Assembly: GCF_000013885.1 (NCBI RefSeq) | Contig: NC_007964.1 | Coordinates: forward strand, 4,264,001-4,328,000 | Direction: 5' to 3' | DNA from: Nitrobacter hamburgensis X14 | Lineage (GTDB): Bacteria > Pseudomonadota > Alphaproteobacteria > Rhizobiales > Xanthobacteraceae | Length of the DNA: 64,000 nt | Shown: positions 52,206 to 60,109 of the stretch, piece after piece | How the letters are laid out: each line of letters begins with the position of its first letter | Position numbering within the stretch: the stretch's first letter is position 1 | Notes under the pieces: model-generated | Told to the model about the DNA's origin: nothing | What the model saw: only the letters and a program-made list of their open reading frames with translations | Database searches by the model: none | Position numbers and translations under genes: made by a program

Positions 52206-52466
52206 TTAATCCGGCTCATAACCAGCAGCGGCGAAGAAGTTGGCGCATTCCTGCGGCGTGAAGGTCGGCAGCAATGCGCCGATGCGGCTCCACAGGCCGT
52301 CGACGGTTCGCTCCGCTGCCTTTCGCAGAAGCGCCTTGAGCTTGGAGAAGGCGTTCTCGATCGGATTGAAGTCGGGGCTGTAGGGCGGAAGGTACAGGAG
52401 CTTGGCTCCTATCGCTTCGATCGCAGCGCGCACGCCGACGCCTTTGTGGCTGCCAAGATTGATGGG
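52206..52466 (-). pseudogene. IS630-family transposase C-terminal fragment
   Basis: INLGSHKGVGVRAAIEAIGA then KLLYLPPYSPDFNPIENAFS, KLKALLRKAAERTVDGLWSR and a stop at 52206. The catalytic Glu is in NPIENAFSKLK. This is a different IS630 subgroup from the 8.4-kb element. It is cut at 52466 by the IS110-type element. Confidence 0.85.
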
Positions 52467-52532
52467 GTGGACGCCCCTCACGGCATCGTTTGTGCAAGAT
52501 GGTGGTGTTGCAGACCATCAGAGGAGGCGTCC

Positions 52533-53558
52533 GTGGAACACATTATCACAGTCGGATTGGATCTGGCGAAGCACGTATTTCAAGTACATGGCGCTGATCG
52601 CAATGGCGCGGTCGTACTGCGAAAGAAGCTTCGACGGGACCAGCTTCTTGCTTTCTTCGCCGAACTGCCCCGATGCGTGATCGCCATGGAGGCTTGCGGT
52701 GGCGCTCATCATTGGGGGCGCGAGATTGGTCGGCTGGGACACGAGGTGAAGCTGATTGCGCCGGCTTACGTGAAGCCGTTCGTGAAGCGCCAGAAGAATG
52801 ACATGGCGGATGCCGAGGCCATCTGCGAGGCAGCGCAGCGACCGACGATGCGGTTCGTGCCCGTGAAGAGCGAGCTTGCGCAGGCATCGGCGCTGGTCTT
52901 TCGCACCCGCGATCTGCTGGTCCGACAGCGAACCCAGCTGATCAATGCGCTTCGAGGCCATATGACCGAGTTCGGCATGGTCGTCGCGCAGGGTCCGATG
53001 CATGTCGGGCGGCTTATTGCGATCGTTGAGGATCCGGTCTCCAACCTCCTGGAGCCAGCCCGTATCGTCCTTGGCGTTATCATGGCCGAACTCCGTGCGC
53101 TCAATGATCGGGTGTCGGTGCTTGATGCCGAGATCGTCCGGCGCGCGAAGGAGGATCCGGTCGCGAGGCGGTTAATGACCATTCCTGGTATCGGGGCGAT
53201 CACCGCAACAGCCCTGGTCGCGCTGGCACCATCGGCCGCGACCTTCCGACGAGGGCGCGACTTTGCCGCATGGCTGGGTCTTACGCCAGTGCAACACTCC
53301 AGCGGCGGCAAGGAACGGTTGGGCCGAACCTCTCGGATGGGAGAACGAACGCTGCGACGTCTGCTCATCATTGGGGCGAGCGCAGTTGCCAGTTGGGCAT
53401 CCCGCAAAGGTCCCGTGCCGGGATCGTGGCTGGCCAGCATGATGGCGCGCAAGCCGCCGATGCTGGTGCGGGTCGCGCTGGCTAACAAGATGGCCCGAAC
53501 AGTCTGGGCGTTGCTCGCCCATGGCGGGGTCTACCGAGCTCCGGCGGTGGTGGCGTAA
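52533..53558 (+). CDS. IS110/IS1111-family transposase
   Basis: 341 residues from a GTG that follows GAGGAGGCGTCC. VEHIITVGLDLAKHVFQVHG holds the first Asp, VIAMEACGGAHHWGREIGRL the Glu, and KNDMADAEAICEAAQRPTMR the Asp pair of the DEDD site. The Tnp20 domain RRLMTIPGIGAITATALVAL and RTSRMGERTLRRLLIIGASA carries the catalytic Ser region. Intact. In IS1111-type elements the bridge RNA is encoded after the transposase, here in 53559-53870, where no gene is seen. Confidence 0.95.
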   Translation: MEHIITVGLDLAKHVFQVHGADRNGAVVLRKKLRRDQLLAFFAELPRCVIAMEACGGAHHWGREIGRLGHEVKLIAPAYVKPFVKRQKNDMADAEAICEAAQRPTMRFVPVKSELAQASALVFRTRDLLVRQRTQLINALRGHMTEFGMVVAQGPMHVGRLIAIVEDPVSNLLEPARIVLGVIMAELRALNDRVSVLDAEIVRRAKEDPVARRLMTIPGIGAITATALVALAPSAATFRRGRDFAAWLGLTPVQHSSGGKERLGRTSRMGERTLRRLLIIGASAVASWASRKGPVPGSWLASMMARKPPMLVRVALANKMARTVWALLAHGGVYRAPAVVA

Positions 53559-53876
53559 GCCGCTAACGTCGTGGGGTGCCGTGGAGCAGGCTGAGGTTGA
53601 AGGAGAGTATGGCGCACGGTCGTGAGACGGGATCGGGAAAACCAGTTCATGGACAAGCGTCTCGAGCGCGCCAGGTTGTTTTGGAACCGATCCGCGAACT
53701 CCCATACGGGCCCGCGGCATGCGAAAGGCCGCAGCAGCGGCCGGGATCCGCCAGTGAGTGGTTACTATCGCCGGCGGGTTTCTTGTGGAGGGCCGTTCAG
53801 GCCGGGCGCTCAAAGCCGGGGCAATATTTTGACATCGACCAAAAGAAAAAAGGCCCGACGCCTGAAGCACGGGGTT
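53559..53876. other. Non-coding end of the IS110/IS1111 element and flank
   Basis: No gene is supported. This is the expected place of the bridge RNA for the element at 52533. The right boundary of the element is not defined, because I found no clear repeat. Confidence 0.4.
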
Positions 53877-54086
53877 CTACGATTGAACAAGTTTTATCGT
53901 CGAGACCGGCCACCTGCCATCGTGACCTTTGATCGAAATACGGAGCCCGTGGAGTTCATCAAGCCAAACCTTTTCCACTGTCCCTGCCGTGCCATCGGCC
54001 AGTACAACCGCTTTGCCAACAAGCTCGCCTTGTGCCCGCTCGAAATTGGTGAGAATTGTGGACGCGTAAGCTTTTGCATTGGGCAT
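53877..54086 (-). CDS. Small hypothetical protein
   Basis: 69 residues: MPNAKAYASTILTNFERAQG, ELVGKAVVLADGTAGTVEKV then WLDELHGLRISIKGHDGRWP. The central part is a beta-rich GKxVxLADGxxGxVxxV pattern like small PRC-barrel or KOW-like folds (inference). No signal or membrane segment. A similar short family is common in Bradyrhizobium. Confidence 0.6.
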   Translation of the reverse strand: MPNAKAYASTILTNFERAQGELVGKAVVLADGTAGTVEKVWLDELHGLRISIKGHDGRWPVSTIKLVQS

Positions 54087-54211
54087 AGGGTGTTCGGAGT
54101 GTCCGTCAGATAACTGAGGCTGATCAGGGCAGGGTTACCGCCCCGCAACTGATACTGCAAGACGCGCGGCCGTCCCCTAGGATTCCTGCACGTCGCTCCT
54201 AGATTCAGGCC

Positions 54212-54532
54212 ATGGACCTCACCCTTCGCCCCACGATAATAGCCGGCGACAAGTCGCCGAACGACTATTGCGTCATTCACGAGGGCCGCAGCGTCGGCAG
54301 GATCAGGCTTGCCGACGAGAGATCGTGGCAGGGCATCGTCTGGACGTGGAACGTCAACCCGCCTCTCCCGATCCCGTCATGGTGCAATGGATCGGCAGAA
54401 AGCTTGGACGCCGCCAAGGACGAGTTCAAGGCCGCGTGGGAGCGGCTCTACGCGAGCCTGACGCCAGAGGATATTGCGAGCTGGCACCGCACAGAGGACC
54501 TCGCCAAGGCAAGTGCGTCGTGGCTGAAATGA
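54212..54532 (+). CDS. Conserved hypothetical protein, first gene of the SWLK/WSRRF pair, intact
   Basis: 106 residues: MDLTLRPTIIAGDKSPNDYC, VIHEGRSVGRIRLADERSWQ, GIVWTWNVNPPLPIPSWCNG, SLDAAKDEFKAAWERLYASL and LTPEDIASWHRTEDLAKASA. It is a known type of Bradyrhizobium hypothetical protein with several conserved Trp. Its TGA overlaps the ATG of the next gene (ATGA), so the two are coupled. Broken copies of this gene precede the other WSRRF copies (25205-25287 and 55190-55353). Confidence 0.8.
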   Translation: MDLTLRPTIIAGDKSPNDYCVIHEGRSVGRIRLADERSWQGIVWTWNVNPPLPIPSWCNGSAESLDAAKDEFKAAWERLYASLTPEDIASWHRTEDLAKASASWLK

Positions 54533-54699
54533 ATTGGTCCCGCCGCTTCGACGAGCCGATCAAGACGCCTGACGGAAAGACGCTGGTTCGGCCTGCGCCT
54601 TCTCCGGCAGAACCAGTACGTATTCCGCAGCATCCTTCAGCCCAGGCCGCCGCACCAGCAAGGTTTGTTATCCATTGCACAGTCTGCAATCACACATAG
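54529..54699 (+). pseudogene. WSRRF family small protein, copy 3, chimeric
   Basis: It starts MNWSRRFDEPIKTPDGKTL as in other copies. From about 54589 the sequence is instead the reverse complement of the middle of another copy: the reverse strand of 54589-54650 reads LKDAAEYVLVLPEKAQAE. The plus-strand frame after that point (VRPAPSPAEPVRIPQHPSAQ) is therefore nonsense from an inverted piece. Confidence 0.65.
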
Positions 54700-54748
54700 G
54701 TCGAGCCTTCGCTAATCAGTGATCAGCGAAGGCGTCGTGAAAGCTCAC

Positions 54749-55033
54749 CTACTTGGAGCAGTCTGGAATTTTGCTCAGCTCGCTTTCGGCTTCTGTTTTC
54801 GATGTATAGGAGGTCCTGCCGACAGCCTTCGTTGTTCCTCCAACCGTCGGCTTCAAGCTTGTGACCTCACACTTCATTGTTGAATTGTCTTGCACAACAT
54901 ACCAAGTGCCGGCTGAGCCGGTTGAGCCGGTTGTGCTTGGTGAACTTGGTGAAGCGCCTGGTGACATCTGAGCGAGGGCAGGCAACGCCAACGTAGAGAC
55001 GATCAGGCCCGCCAATACGAGTTTGAGTTTCAT
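54749..55033 (-). CDS. Small exported protein
   Basis: 94 residues. Signal peptide MKLKLVLAGLIVSTLALPAL (cleavage after LAQ), a Ser/Gly/Thr-rich stretch, then GTWYVVQDNSTMKCEVTSLK, PTVGGTTKAVGRTSYTSKTE and an end with IPDCSK. Two Cys are likely bonded in the periplasm. GGAGGTCAGAA precedes the ATG. A family of short exported proteins in Bradyrhizobium; function unknown. Confidence 0.8.
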   Translation of the reverse strand: MKLKLVLAGLIVSTLALPALAQMSPGASPSSPSTTGSTGSAGTWYVVQDNSTMKCEVTSLKPTVGGTTKAVGRTSYTSKTEAESELSKIPDCSK

Positions 55034-55189
55034 TTCTGACCTCCGTCGTGTGGTTGGTGGAGATGAGAAACCGCAAGGGTCACAAACGTTCCGAAGCAAT
55101 GGATAAACATTTCACTTGGACCGTGGCCCAAGTGGGAACGCGGAGGCCTTGCGCGGTCTCAAATCCTGGGTGCGAGTCCCGAGTCGGTC

Positions 55190-55353
55190 CTATGGGGCAA
55201 TGGCTCGGCCGATAGCTTTGAAGCCGCGAAGGACGAGTTTAAGGTCGCGTGGGAGCGGTTTTATTCGTCCCTGACGCTAGAGTAGAGAATATTGCGAGTT
55301 GGCACCGCATTGAGGACCTCGCCAAGGCGAACGCGTCATGGCTGAAAAAGTAG
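55190..55353 (+). pseudogene. SLTPEDIASWH family gene, copy 4, 5'-truncated and frameshifted
   Basis: LWGNGSADSFEAAKDEFKVA then WERFYSSLTLE and a stop; after a frameshift IASWHRIEDLAKANASWLKK and TAG at 55351-55353. It precedes and overlaps the WSRRF gene as in the intact pair. Confidence 0.65.
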
Positions 55354-55700
55354 ATTGGTCTCGCCGCTTCGATGACTCGATCGAGATGCCGGACGGCCGG
55401 ATCATCGACACGATTGGCGAAGCTGCTGAATACGCCGTCGACCTCCCCGGCAAGGTCGGCAACACCCCACCATGGAAGCGAGCCGCAAAGGCTCTCCACA
55501 AGGCCGCTGAACATGGCGGCCCGTTCGTGTTCATGGCGAGGATCAGCTTCTACACGGCCGTGTATGGCGATACGCGGCCGCCGATCGGTAATCCGGAGGG
55601 CAAGAACGGGCATAGGCAGCGAAGCGCTCGGAAGGCCGTCATCGTTCGGAGCGTAGCTTTTATCTCTATGGACGGCTCTCCCGTTGCAAGTCGATTTTGA
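55338..55700 (+). CDS. WSRRF family small protein, copy 4, 3' end cut by IS1111
   Basis: 120 residues. MAEKVDWSRRFDDSIEMPDG, RIIDTIGEAAEYAVDLPGKV, NTPPWKRAAKALHKAAEHGG, PFVFMARISFYTAVYGDTRP and PIGNPEGKNGHRQRSARKAV. This is the only copy with the conserved Trp codon (PPWKRAA) intact and therefore the best model of the family. From 55668 the frame reads into the IS1111-type end (MDGSPVASRF), so the natural C terminus is replaced. Confidence 0.7.
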   Translation: MAEKVDWSRRFDDSIEMPDGRIIDTIGEAAEYAVDLPGKVGNTPPWKRAAKALHKAAEHGGPFVFMARISFYTAVYGDTRPPIGNPEGKNGHRQRSARKAVIVRSVAFISMDGSPVASRF

Positions 55701-56973
55701 ACTGATCTGCATGGCCCGTTGCAAACATCTATCCGGCGTCACCCGAAGGGATCCAGGGCGCCCAAATGGGGAATCCGCTCGCGTCCGCCTCTACAGCTGG
55801 TAGGCCACGAAGGCCTCGATAAAAGTCAGGCTCTTGGCGCGCCGGTCCGACCTGTGCATCTCATTTCTCTGTCGTCTCGCAATCTCCAGGCAGGTCCTCA
55901 GAAAGCGGCGCGGTGCGGTTCGCCGGTTCGAAGCACAGCCCAGATGATCCGTGCATTCTTATTGGCGACTGCAACCGTGGCACGGTTGAAGCCGCGCCGC
56001 TCCCGAAGCTGATTGACCCATTGGTTATTGAGGTCTGTTTTGGATGGCGCCGTCCGGACCACAGCTCTGGCGCCGTGAACGAGCAAGCTGCGCAGATGCT
56101 GGCTCCCGCGCTTGGAAATGCCCATTAACGTGGTGCGATCGACACTGGAGAATTGCCGCGGCACGAGACCGATCCAGGCGGCAAGATGACGGCCGTTCTT
56201 GAATTCCGAGCCGTCTCCGATGGCGGCGACGATGGCCGTGGCGGTCTTCGGACCGACACCTTTGATCGTCGCGATGCGCTGGCAACGCTCGCTGCCGCGG
56301 AAAACCGCATCGATCTTCTTGTCGAAGATCGCGATGCGGCGGTCGAGATCTCGGAACAGATCATGCAGTTCAGCGATTGCCTCCCGCGCCAGCGGCGTCA
56401 GTTCGTTCCCCAGATCCGACAGGATCTCCGGAACCAACCGCCGGGCGCGGGTAATGCTCTTGGCAATGGCGAAGCCTGCATCGAGCAAGAGACCTCGGAT
56501 TTGGCTGACCACGGCGGTGCGATGATTGACCATGCGCTGGCGAGAGCGATGCAGGGCCTGGATGTCCTGCTGCTCGACCGTCTTCTTCGGAACGAGCGGA
56601 ATGTGCGGTTGGCGTGCGGCGGTGCAGATCGCCTCAGCGTCGTTGCCGTCGTTCTTCTGCCGGCGCACAAAGGGCTTCACATATTGCGGGCTGATGATCT
56701 TCACCTGGTGGCCGAGCGCCTCGAACTTGCGCGCCCAGCAGAACGCGCCGGTGCAGGCTTCGACCACGATCGTGCAGCGCTCGACTTGCGCGACAATGTC
56801 GAGAAGCTGATCGCGCATCACCCGCCGCTTCAGTACGACGCAGCCATGATGATTGACCCCGTGAAGTTGAAACACGTTCTTGGCGATATCGATACCGAGC
56901 GTCTCGATGGTCATTGCAGTTCTCCTTCCTGTTGCAGGCTCTCAGCCTGAATGGTGGAGGGAGAGCCGTCCAT
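55668..56973 (-). mobile_element. IS1111-type (IS110 family) element
   Basis: ATGGACGGCTCTCC at 55668-55681 is repeated inverted at 56960-56973, the subterminal inverted repeats expected of IS1111-type elements. One transposase gene lies inside. True ends may be a few bases outside the repeats. The non-coding 55690-55897, downstream of the transposase, is the expected site of a bridge RNA. Confidence 0.8.
55898..56914 (-). CDS. IS110/IS1111-family transposase
   Basis: 338 residues: MTIETLGIDIAKNVFQLHGV (Asp), TIVVEACTGAFCWARKFEAL (Glu), KNDGNDAEAICTAARQPHIP (Asp pair), and the Tnp20 domain RIATIKGVGPKTATAIVAAI with LMGISKRGSQHLRSLLVHGA (catalytic Ser region). Intact. About a third of residues are shared with the 52533 transposase, so they are separate families. 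Confidence 0.95.
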   Translation of the reverse strand: MTIETLGIDIAKNVFQLHGVNHHGCVVLKRRVMRDQLLDIVAQVERCTIVVEACTGAFCWARKFEALGHQVKIISPQYVKPFVRRQKNDGNDAEAICTAARQPHIPLVPKKTVEQQDIQALHRSRQRMVNHRTAVVSQIRGLLLDAGFAIAKSITRARRLVPEILSDLGNELTPLAREAIAELHDLFRDLDRRIAIFDKKIDAVFRGSERCQRIATIKGVGPKTATAIVAAIGDGSEFKNGRHLAAWIGLVPRQFSSVDRTTLMGISKRGSQHLRSLLVHGARAVVRTAPSKTDLNNQWVNQLRERRGFNRATVAVANKNARIIWAVLRTGEPHRAAF

Positions 56974-57037
56974 CCCATTAGGTGATGAGAACGTCCGGAG
57001 TTACGCTCCTGCTTCCTGTTATGGAAAGGAGCGCGCC

Positions 57038-57150
57038 ATGAAGCGGCGTCGTATCACCTACATCCCTCTTCAGGGTCGACTATCGGCATTCATCGATGCC
57101 ATGCGGGCGCGCGCCGACCTTGTCCCACCCGGCCCAGAACGCTCATTTTT
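57038..57150 (+). pseudogene. LVPPGPER family small protein, 5' part only
   Basis: MKRRRITYIPLQGRLSAFID then AMRARADLVPPGPER matches the start of the 48312 gene. AAGGAGCGCGCC precedes the ATG. After PPGPER the frame runs into a reversed recombinase fragment. Confidence 0.7.
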
Positions 57151-57165
57151 GATCAGACGCAACCG

Positions 57166-57339
57166 TCATGAACAGTCGCCGCGGCGCGCCTTCTGCTTCA
57201 GGGCCTCAAGCGAGCGCTGGCGCAGCACCGACAGCTCCATCTCGCTCATGGTCCTCTTCATGCCGAGCAGCAGTCGGTCATTGGGATGGCGAGGATCGTA
57301 GACGCCGTCCTCGTCGAGGATGAGCGTGCCGACGAGACC
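57166..57339 (-). pseudogene. Large serine recombinase fragment
   Basis: Reverse strand: GLVGTLILDEDGVYDPRHPN then DRLLLGMKRTMSEMELSVLR and RSLEALKQKARRGDC. This matches residues of the catalytic domain of the recombinase at 15188 (GLVGTVIVDEDGTYEPRHPN). Both flanks are lost. It is evidence for a second, older element of that kind. Confidence 0.85.
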
Positions 57340-57447
57340 GCTGAGAGCGGGGGTGCAAAATTAGTCCACGGTAGCGGCGGGATGGTTCCGCTTCGGGCGG
57401 CGTAAAAGCCGGCCACCTATTTTCCTTCTGCGACGAATGCAGGAGGG

Positions 57448-57833
57448 TTGGGGATCTATACCGTGGAATTATATCTGAAGGTTCGTCTGGCCTGTTCTGA
57501 AGGAATGAGCCGGCGTCAGGCTGCAAAGCATTTCAACATATCGCGCGATAGCGTGGCCAAGATGATGTCGTATTCGACGCCGCCGGGCTATCAGCGTCAG
57601 TCACCGATCCAGCGGCCTAAGCTGGATGCGTTTGTTTCGACGATCGATCACTGGCTTGATGAGGACATGACGGTGCCGCGCAAGCAGCGCCATACGGCCA
57701 AGCGGGTGTTCGACCGTCTTCGGGGCGAGTGCGGGTTCACGGGCGGCTACACGATCATCAAGGATTACATGCGCGAGCGGGATCAGCATCGCCAGGAGGT
57801 GTTCGTGCCGCTGGCGCATCCGCCAGGGCATGC
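57448..57833 (+). pseudogene. istA: IS21-type transposase IstA, N-terminal fragment
   Basis: MGIYTVELYLKVRLACSEGM, SRRQAAKHFNISRDSVAKMM (HTH) and KLDAFVSTIDHWLDEDMTVP up to VFVPLAHPPGHA. It then breaks where the family continues into the catalytic core. It belongs to another IS21 subgroup than the two complete copies. Confidence 0.8.
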
Positions 57834-57902
57834 GCGGGCTACGGACCCGTCTGCACTGGCAACGCATAGAGGAGGAAGCGCGTTCCCGCGGCGAGGGTGA
57901 GT
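57834..57902 (+). pseudogene. RxHWQR family C-terminal fragment
   Basis: RLHWQRIEEEARSRGEGE and a stop that overlaps the next start. Related scraps are at 46948-47000 (RPHWQRMEW) and 47925-47980 (RPHWQRTEAEARSGGE). It is probably the end of the gene that normally precedes the 57897 gene. Confidence 0.4.
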
Positions 57903-58286
57903 GATGACCCTCCCATCGATGCTAAGGAAGCCTTGGTCCACATCCGAACGCTGATAAAGGCGCGCGAGCAAGAGGGATCCTCTGGCTCGACGAAAGCCAA
58001 AGTTGCTGCGTCCACTTTAACAACATGGACAGATGAGCATTATGAAGCGAGCTCGCTGGGACCAAGCGCAATGACATTCTCGCGCCCACCGTGGGATTTA
58101 ATCAGTAAAGAACGCTATAAAGTTCAATTTCACGACCAGATCAGGCTTACGCTGACGGAGCGTGGATGGGTTCCGGTTATTGCCGGGAAAGACGGCAGCC
58201 TCGTCGGATGGGCGCCGACTTCTGCAAACACGTTCAAAACACCTGAAAAAGCTTTGGCTGACCTGAGAAAGCACCACGACATATAG
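57897..58286 (+). CDS. Hypothetical protein
   Basis: 129 residues from a GTG: MSDDPPIDAKEALVHIRTLI, KAREQEGSSGSTKAKVAAST, then MTFSRPPWDLISKERYKVQF and HDQIRLTLTERGWVPVIAGK. No signal peptide, no membrane segment. The first 35 residues form a helix, the rest is mixed. I do not recognise the family. It is followed by a hairpin with T run. Confidence 0.55.
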   Translation: MSDDPPIDAKEALVHIRTLIKAREQEGSSGSTKAKVAASTLTTWTDEHYEASSLGPSAMTFSRPPWDLISKERYKVQFHDQIRLTLTERGWVPVIAGKDGSLVGWAPTSANTFKTPEKALADLRKHHDI

Positions 58287-58318
58287 AAAACCCGCCGGGG
58301 CGGGGCACTGAGGTTTTT
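58287..58318 (+). terminator. Terminator after the 57897 gene
   Basis: AAAACCCGCCGGGGCGGGGC followed by ACTGAGGTTTTTT; inner stem CCCGCC-GG-GGCGGG with an outer AAAACC/GGTTTT pairing. Confidence 0.65.
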
Positions 58319-58747
58319 TCTGCTCACCCGCAGACGACGCCGGGCTGTCGAATCTCGATTTTGCGTGGACGACTTCAGTGAGGAAATAAAGCGACCATAA
58401 GACGGTGACCAGAAGTGCGGACAATAGTAGGAAAAGAACGGCCGTGCCTGAGTTCAGCACGAATGCGTATAAGTGGCCCCTTCCTAAGGATCTCAGCGCA
58501 TCATCATGGACCAGCGTGGCGAAGATAACACACGAACTGACGCAACGTCAGAGCTTCGCCGTCTAGGTGTGAATTGGCACGGGGAGTCAGATTGCTGCAG
58601 GAGCCGGCAGTAACGCCATAAAGACAATCTGAAAAAAGCCGATCGGAGTGAGGTCACGATCGGCGCCGATCGTGACCCCACTCTGACGTACATCGCGGCC
58701 ATTCGAACTCGCCGGCACCTTAGCGCCCCTTACCGGCACCAAAGCGA

Positions 58748-58850
58748 GAATTGCGCGGACAATCGGCGGCGGCGGCCTATATCCCGCTGAGCTTTGCGCC
58801 GGCAGAAGCCTATCAGTTCGACTGGAGCCATGAGGCCGTCCCGCGCGGCA
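58748..58850 (+). pseudogene. istA: IS21 IstA internal fragment
   Basis: RGQSAAAAYIPLSFAPAEAY then QFDWSHEAV matches the first catalytic Asp region of the complete IstA proteins. Upstream 58600-58690 contains IS21-end-like blocks (gtgaccccactc). It is a short scar. Confidence 0.7.
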
Positions 58851-58905
58851 AGCCGTGCACGTTGGCCCCCGAGGCCCAGTGGCTGCCGATGCAGCAGTTG
58901 CAGGC

Positions 58906-58977
58906 GCCGCGTCGCGTTTCGATCACATCAGCGCCCAGCTTTTTGCGCACACGACCGACAAGCACCTCGAGCGTGTT
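58906..58977 (-). pseudogene. OmpR-type response regulator, C-terminal scrap
   Basis: Reverse strand NTLEVLVGRVRKKLGADVIE then TRRG, the recognition helix and wing of an OmpR/PhoB DNA-binding domain. Nothing else of the gene remains; it abuts the IstA fragment. Confidence 0.55.
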
Positions 58978-58989
58978 GGTAGGTTGGGG

Positions 58990-59346
58990 CGCTGAGCGGA
59001 TCGGACGCACAGCCGAACGCCGTCAGATTGGCGCGCAGCGATACGCCGAAGGGACAGGGCACCGCCACGGGCGCCACGGTACTGAAGCTTCCTCCCGTTG
59101 ATTGGCGTCAACGCGCAAACCGCCACGCCCAACGCCACGTCGGGCGCTGGCGGCGGTGTCTCATCGAGCGCACGCTGCCTGGGCGCGATGCCGTCAACGG
59201 CCGGCAACACCGGCGCAACCGGTTTCTTTGGCGGCATCGGCGGATGCTAGGCCGCGCCGACCCTCCAGCAAATAGCCGAGGCACCTGCAACTATTCGGAC
59301 CAATGTGAATTCTAAACGAGGGACAGTCTTAAAAATGGAGATTGCA
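58990..59346. other. Stretch without a supported gene
   Basis: No gene is seen. The last 50 bases contain the ribosome binding site of the next gene. Confidence 0.35.
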
Positions 59347-59664
59347 ATGCCTCGTGGCGATAAATCCAGCTACAGCGACAAGCAAAAGCGAATGGCTGAG
59401 CATATCGAGGAAGGCTACGAAAAACGTGGCGTTTCAGATAGCGAGGCCGAGCGTCGCGCCTGGGCTACGGTGAACAAAGAAACCGGTGGCGGAAAAAAGA
59501 GTGGTTCTGGCAGAGGTAAATCCGAAGACCATTCGCCTTCCCGTAAAGGCGGCCACCTTGGCGGCAAAGCTGCAGCCTCACGGCCTGCCAGCGCGCGATC
59601 AAAATCCGCCAAGAAAGCAGCTGTCACCCGGAAGCGGCACGCCGAGCAGCACTCCCATCACTAG
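59347..59664 (+). CDS. Small basic plasmid-stabilisation-like protein
   Basis: 105 residues: MPRGDKSSYSDKQKRMAEHI, EEGYEKRGVSDSEAERRAWA, TVNKETGGGKKSGSGRGKSE, then a Lys/Ser/Ala-rich tail. The N-terminal half is the KQKRxAEHIxxGYExRGVxxxEAExRAWATVNKxxGGG family, usually annotated as plasmid stabilisation protein, without proven function. The ATG at 59347 follows ATGGAGATTGCA; an in-frame ATG at 59335 is possible. Basic tail suggests nucleic-acid binding (inference). Confidence 0.8.
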   Translation: MPRGDKSSYSDKQKRMAEHIEEGYEKRGVSDSEAERRAWATVNKETGGGKKSGSGRGKSEDHSPSRKGGHLGGKAAASRPASARSKSAKKAAVTRKRHAEQHSHH

Positions 59665-59842
59665 GAGGTCGGGCCATTAGGCTCAGGACTTCTGTGGTTG
59701 CCGCCCGTGATGCAAGAAGTTTCTAACCCTATGGATTGGTGATTGAGTGCGCTCTTCTGTAAGGGCTTTAAATTAAGTACGGCATTTCAGAAGCCGCTGG
59801 CCGGTATGGTGATCCGCGGATCAGATCCAAATCTCATTGGCG

Positions 59843-60100
59843 AGCGAGCGCGGCTGACATATGATTTTTAGCCGGGCATTGATCGACCTGGTCGGGTGAT
59901 GCATTCTTGACCTTTACCTCTCGATACCAACCGACCCGCACCAGTTCGGCCAGGCCTCGAGCGTCATTCTGATCGCTCTTGTTCATGCGCACTGACAAAG
60001 CCGCGTGCGCTTGCCGAGCGTCGATGCATATGCCATAGCCAGTTTGCCATCGCCCCCGTCTCAAAACCGATGCGCTCCGCATGCGGCGGCCGCATTCACG
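59843..60100 (-). mobile_element. IS110 derivative with internal deletion
   Basis: The reverse strand has part of the IS110 transposase found at 14058 (IDARQAHAALSVRMNKSDQN then LAELVRVGWYREVKVKN) and then jumps directly to the IS110 3' end (catcacccgaccaggtcgat and onward), the same tail as at 17845-17895. Everything between is deleted. It cannot move by itself; it might be moved in trans if its ends are complete. Confidence 0.7.
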
Positions 60101-60109
60101 GGGCCAAGT

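Noticed and set aside
58098..58460. Reverse-strand ORF starting MLNSGTAVLFLLLSALLVTV
   Set aside because: The start looks like a membrane segment, but most of the ORF is antisense to the 57897 gene and its terminator, and no ribosome binding site is evident. It may be a 50-residue membrane protein if it ends early, which it does not.
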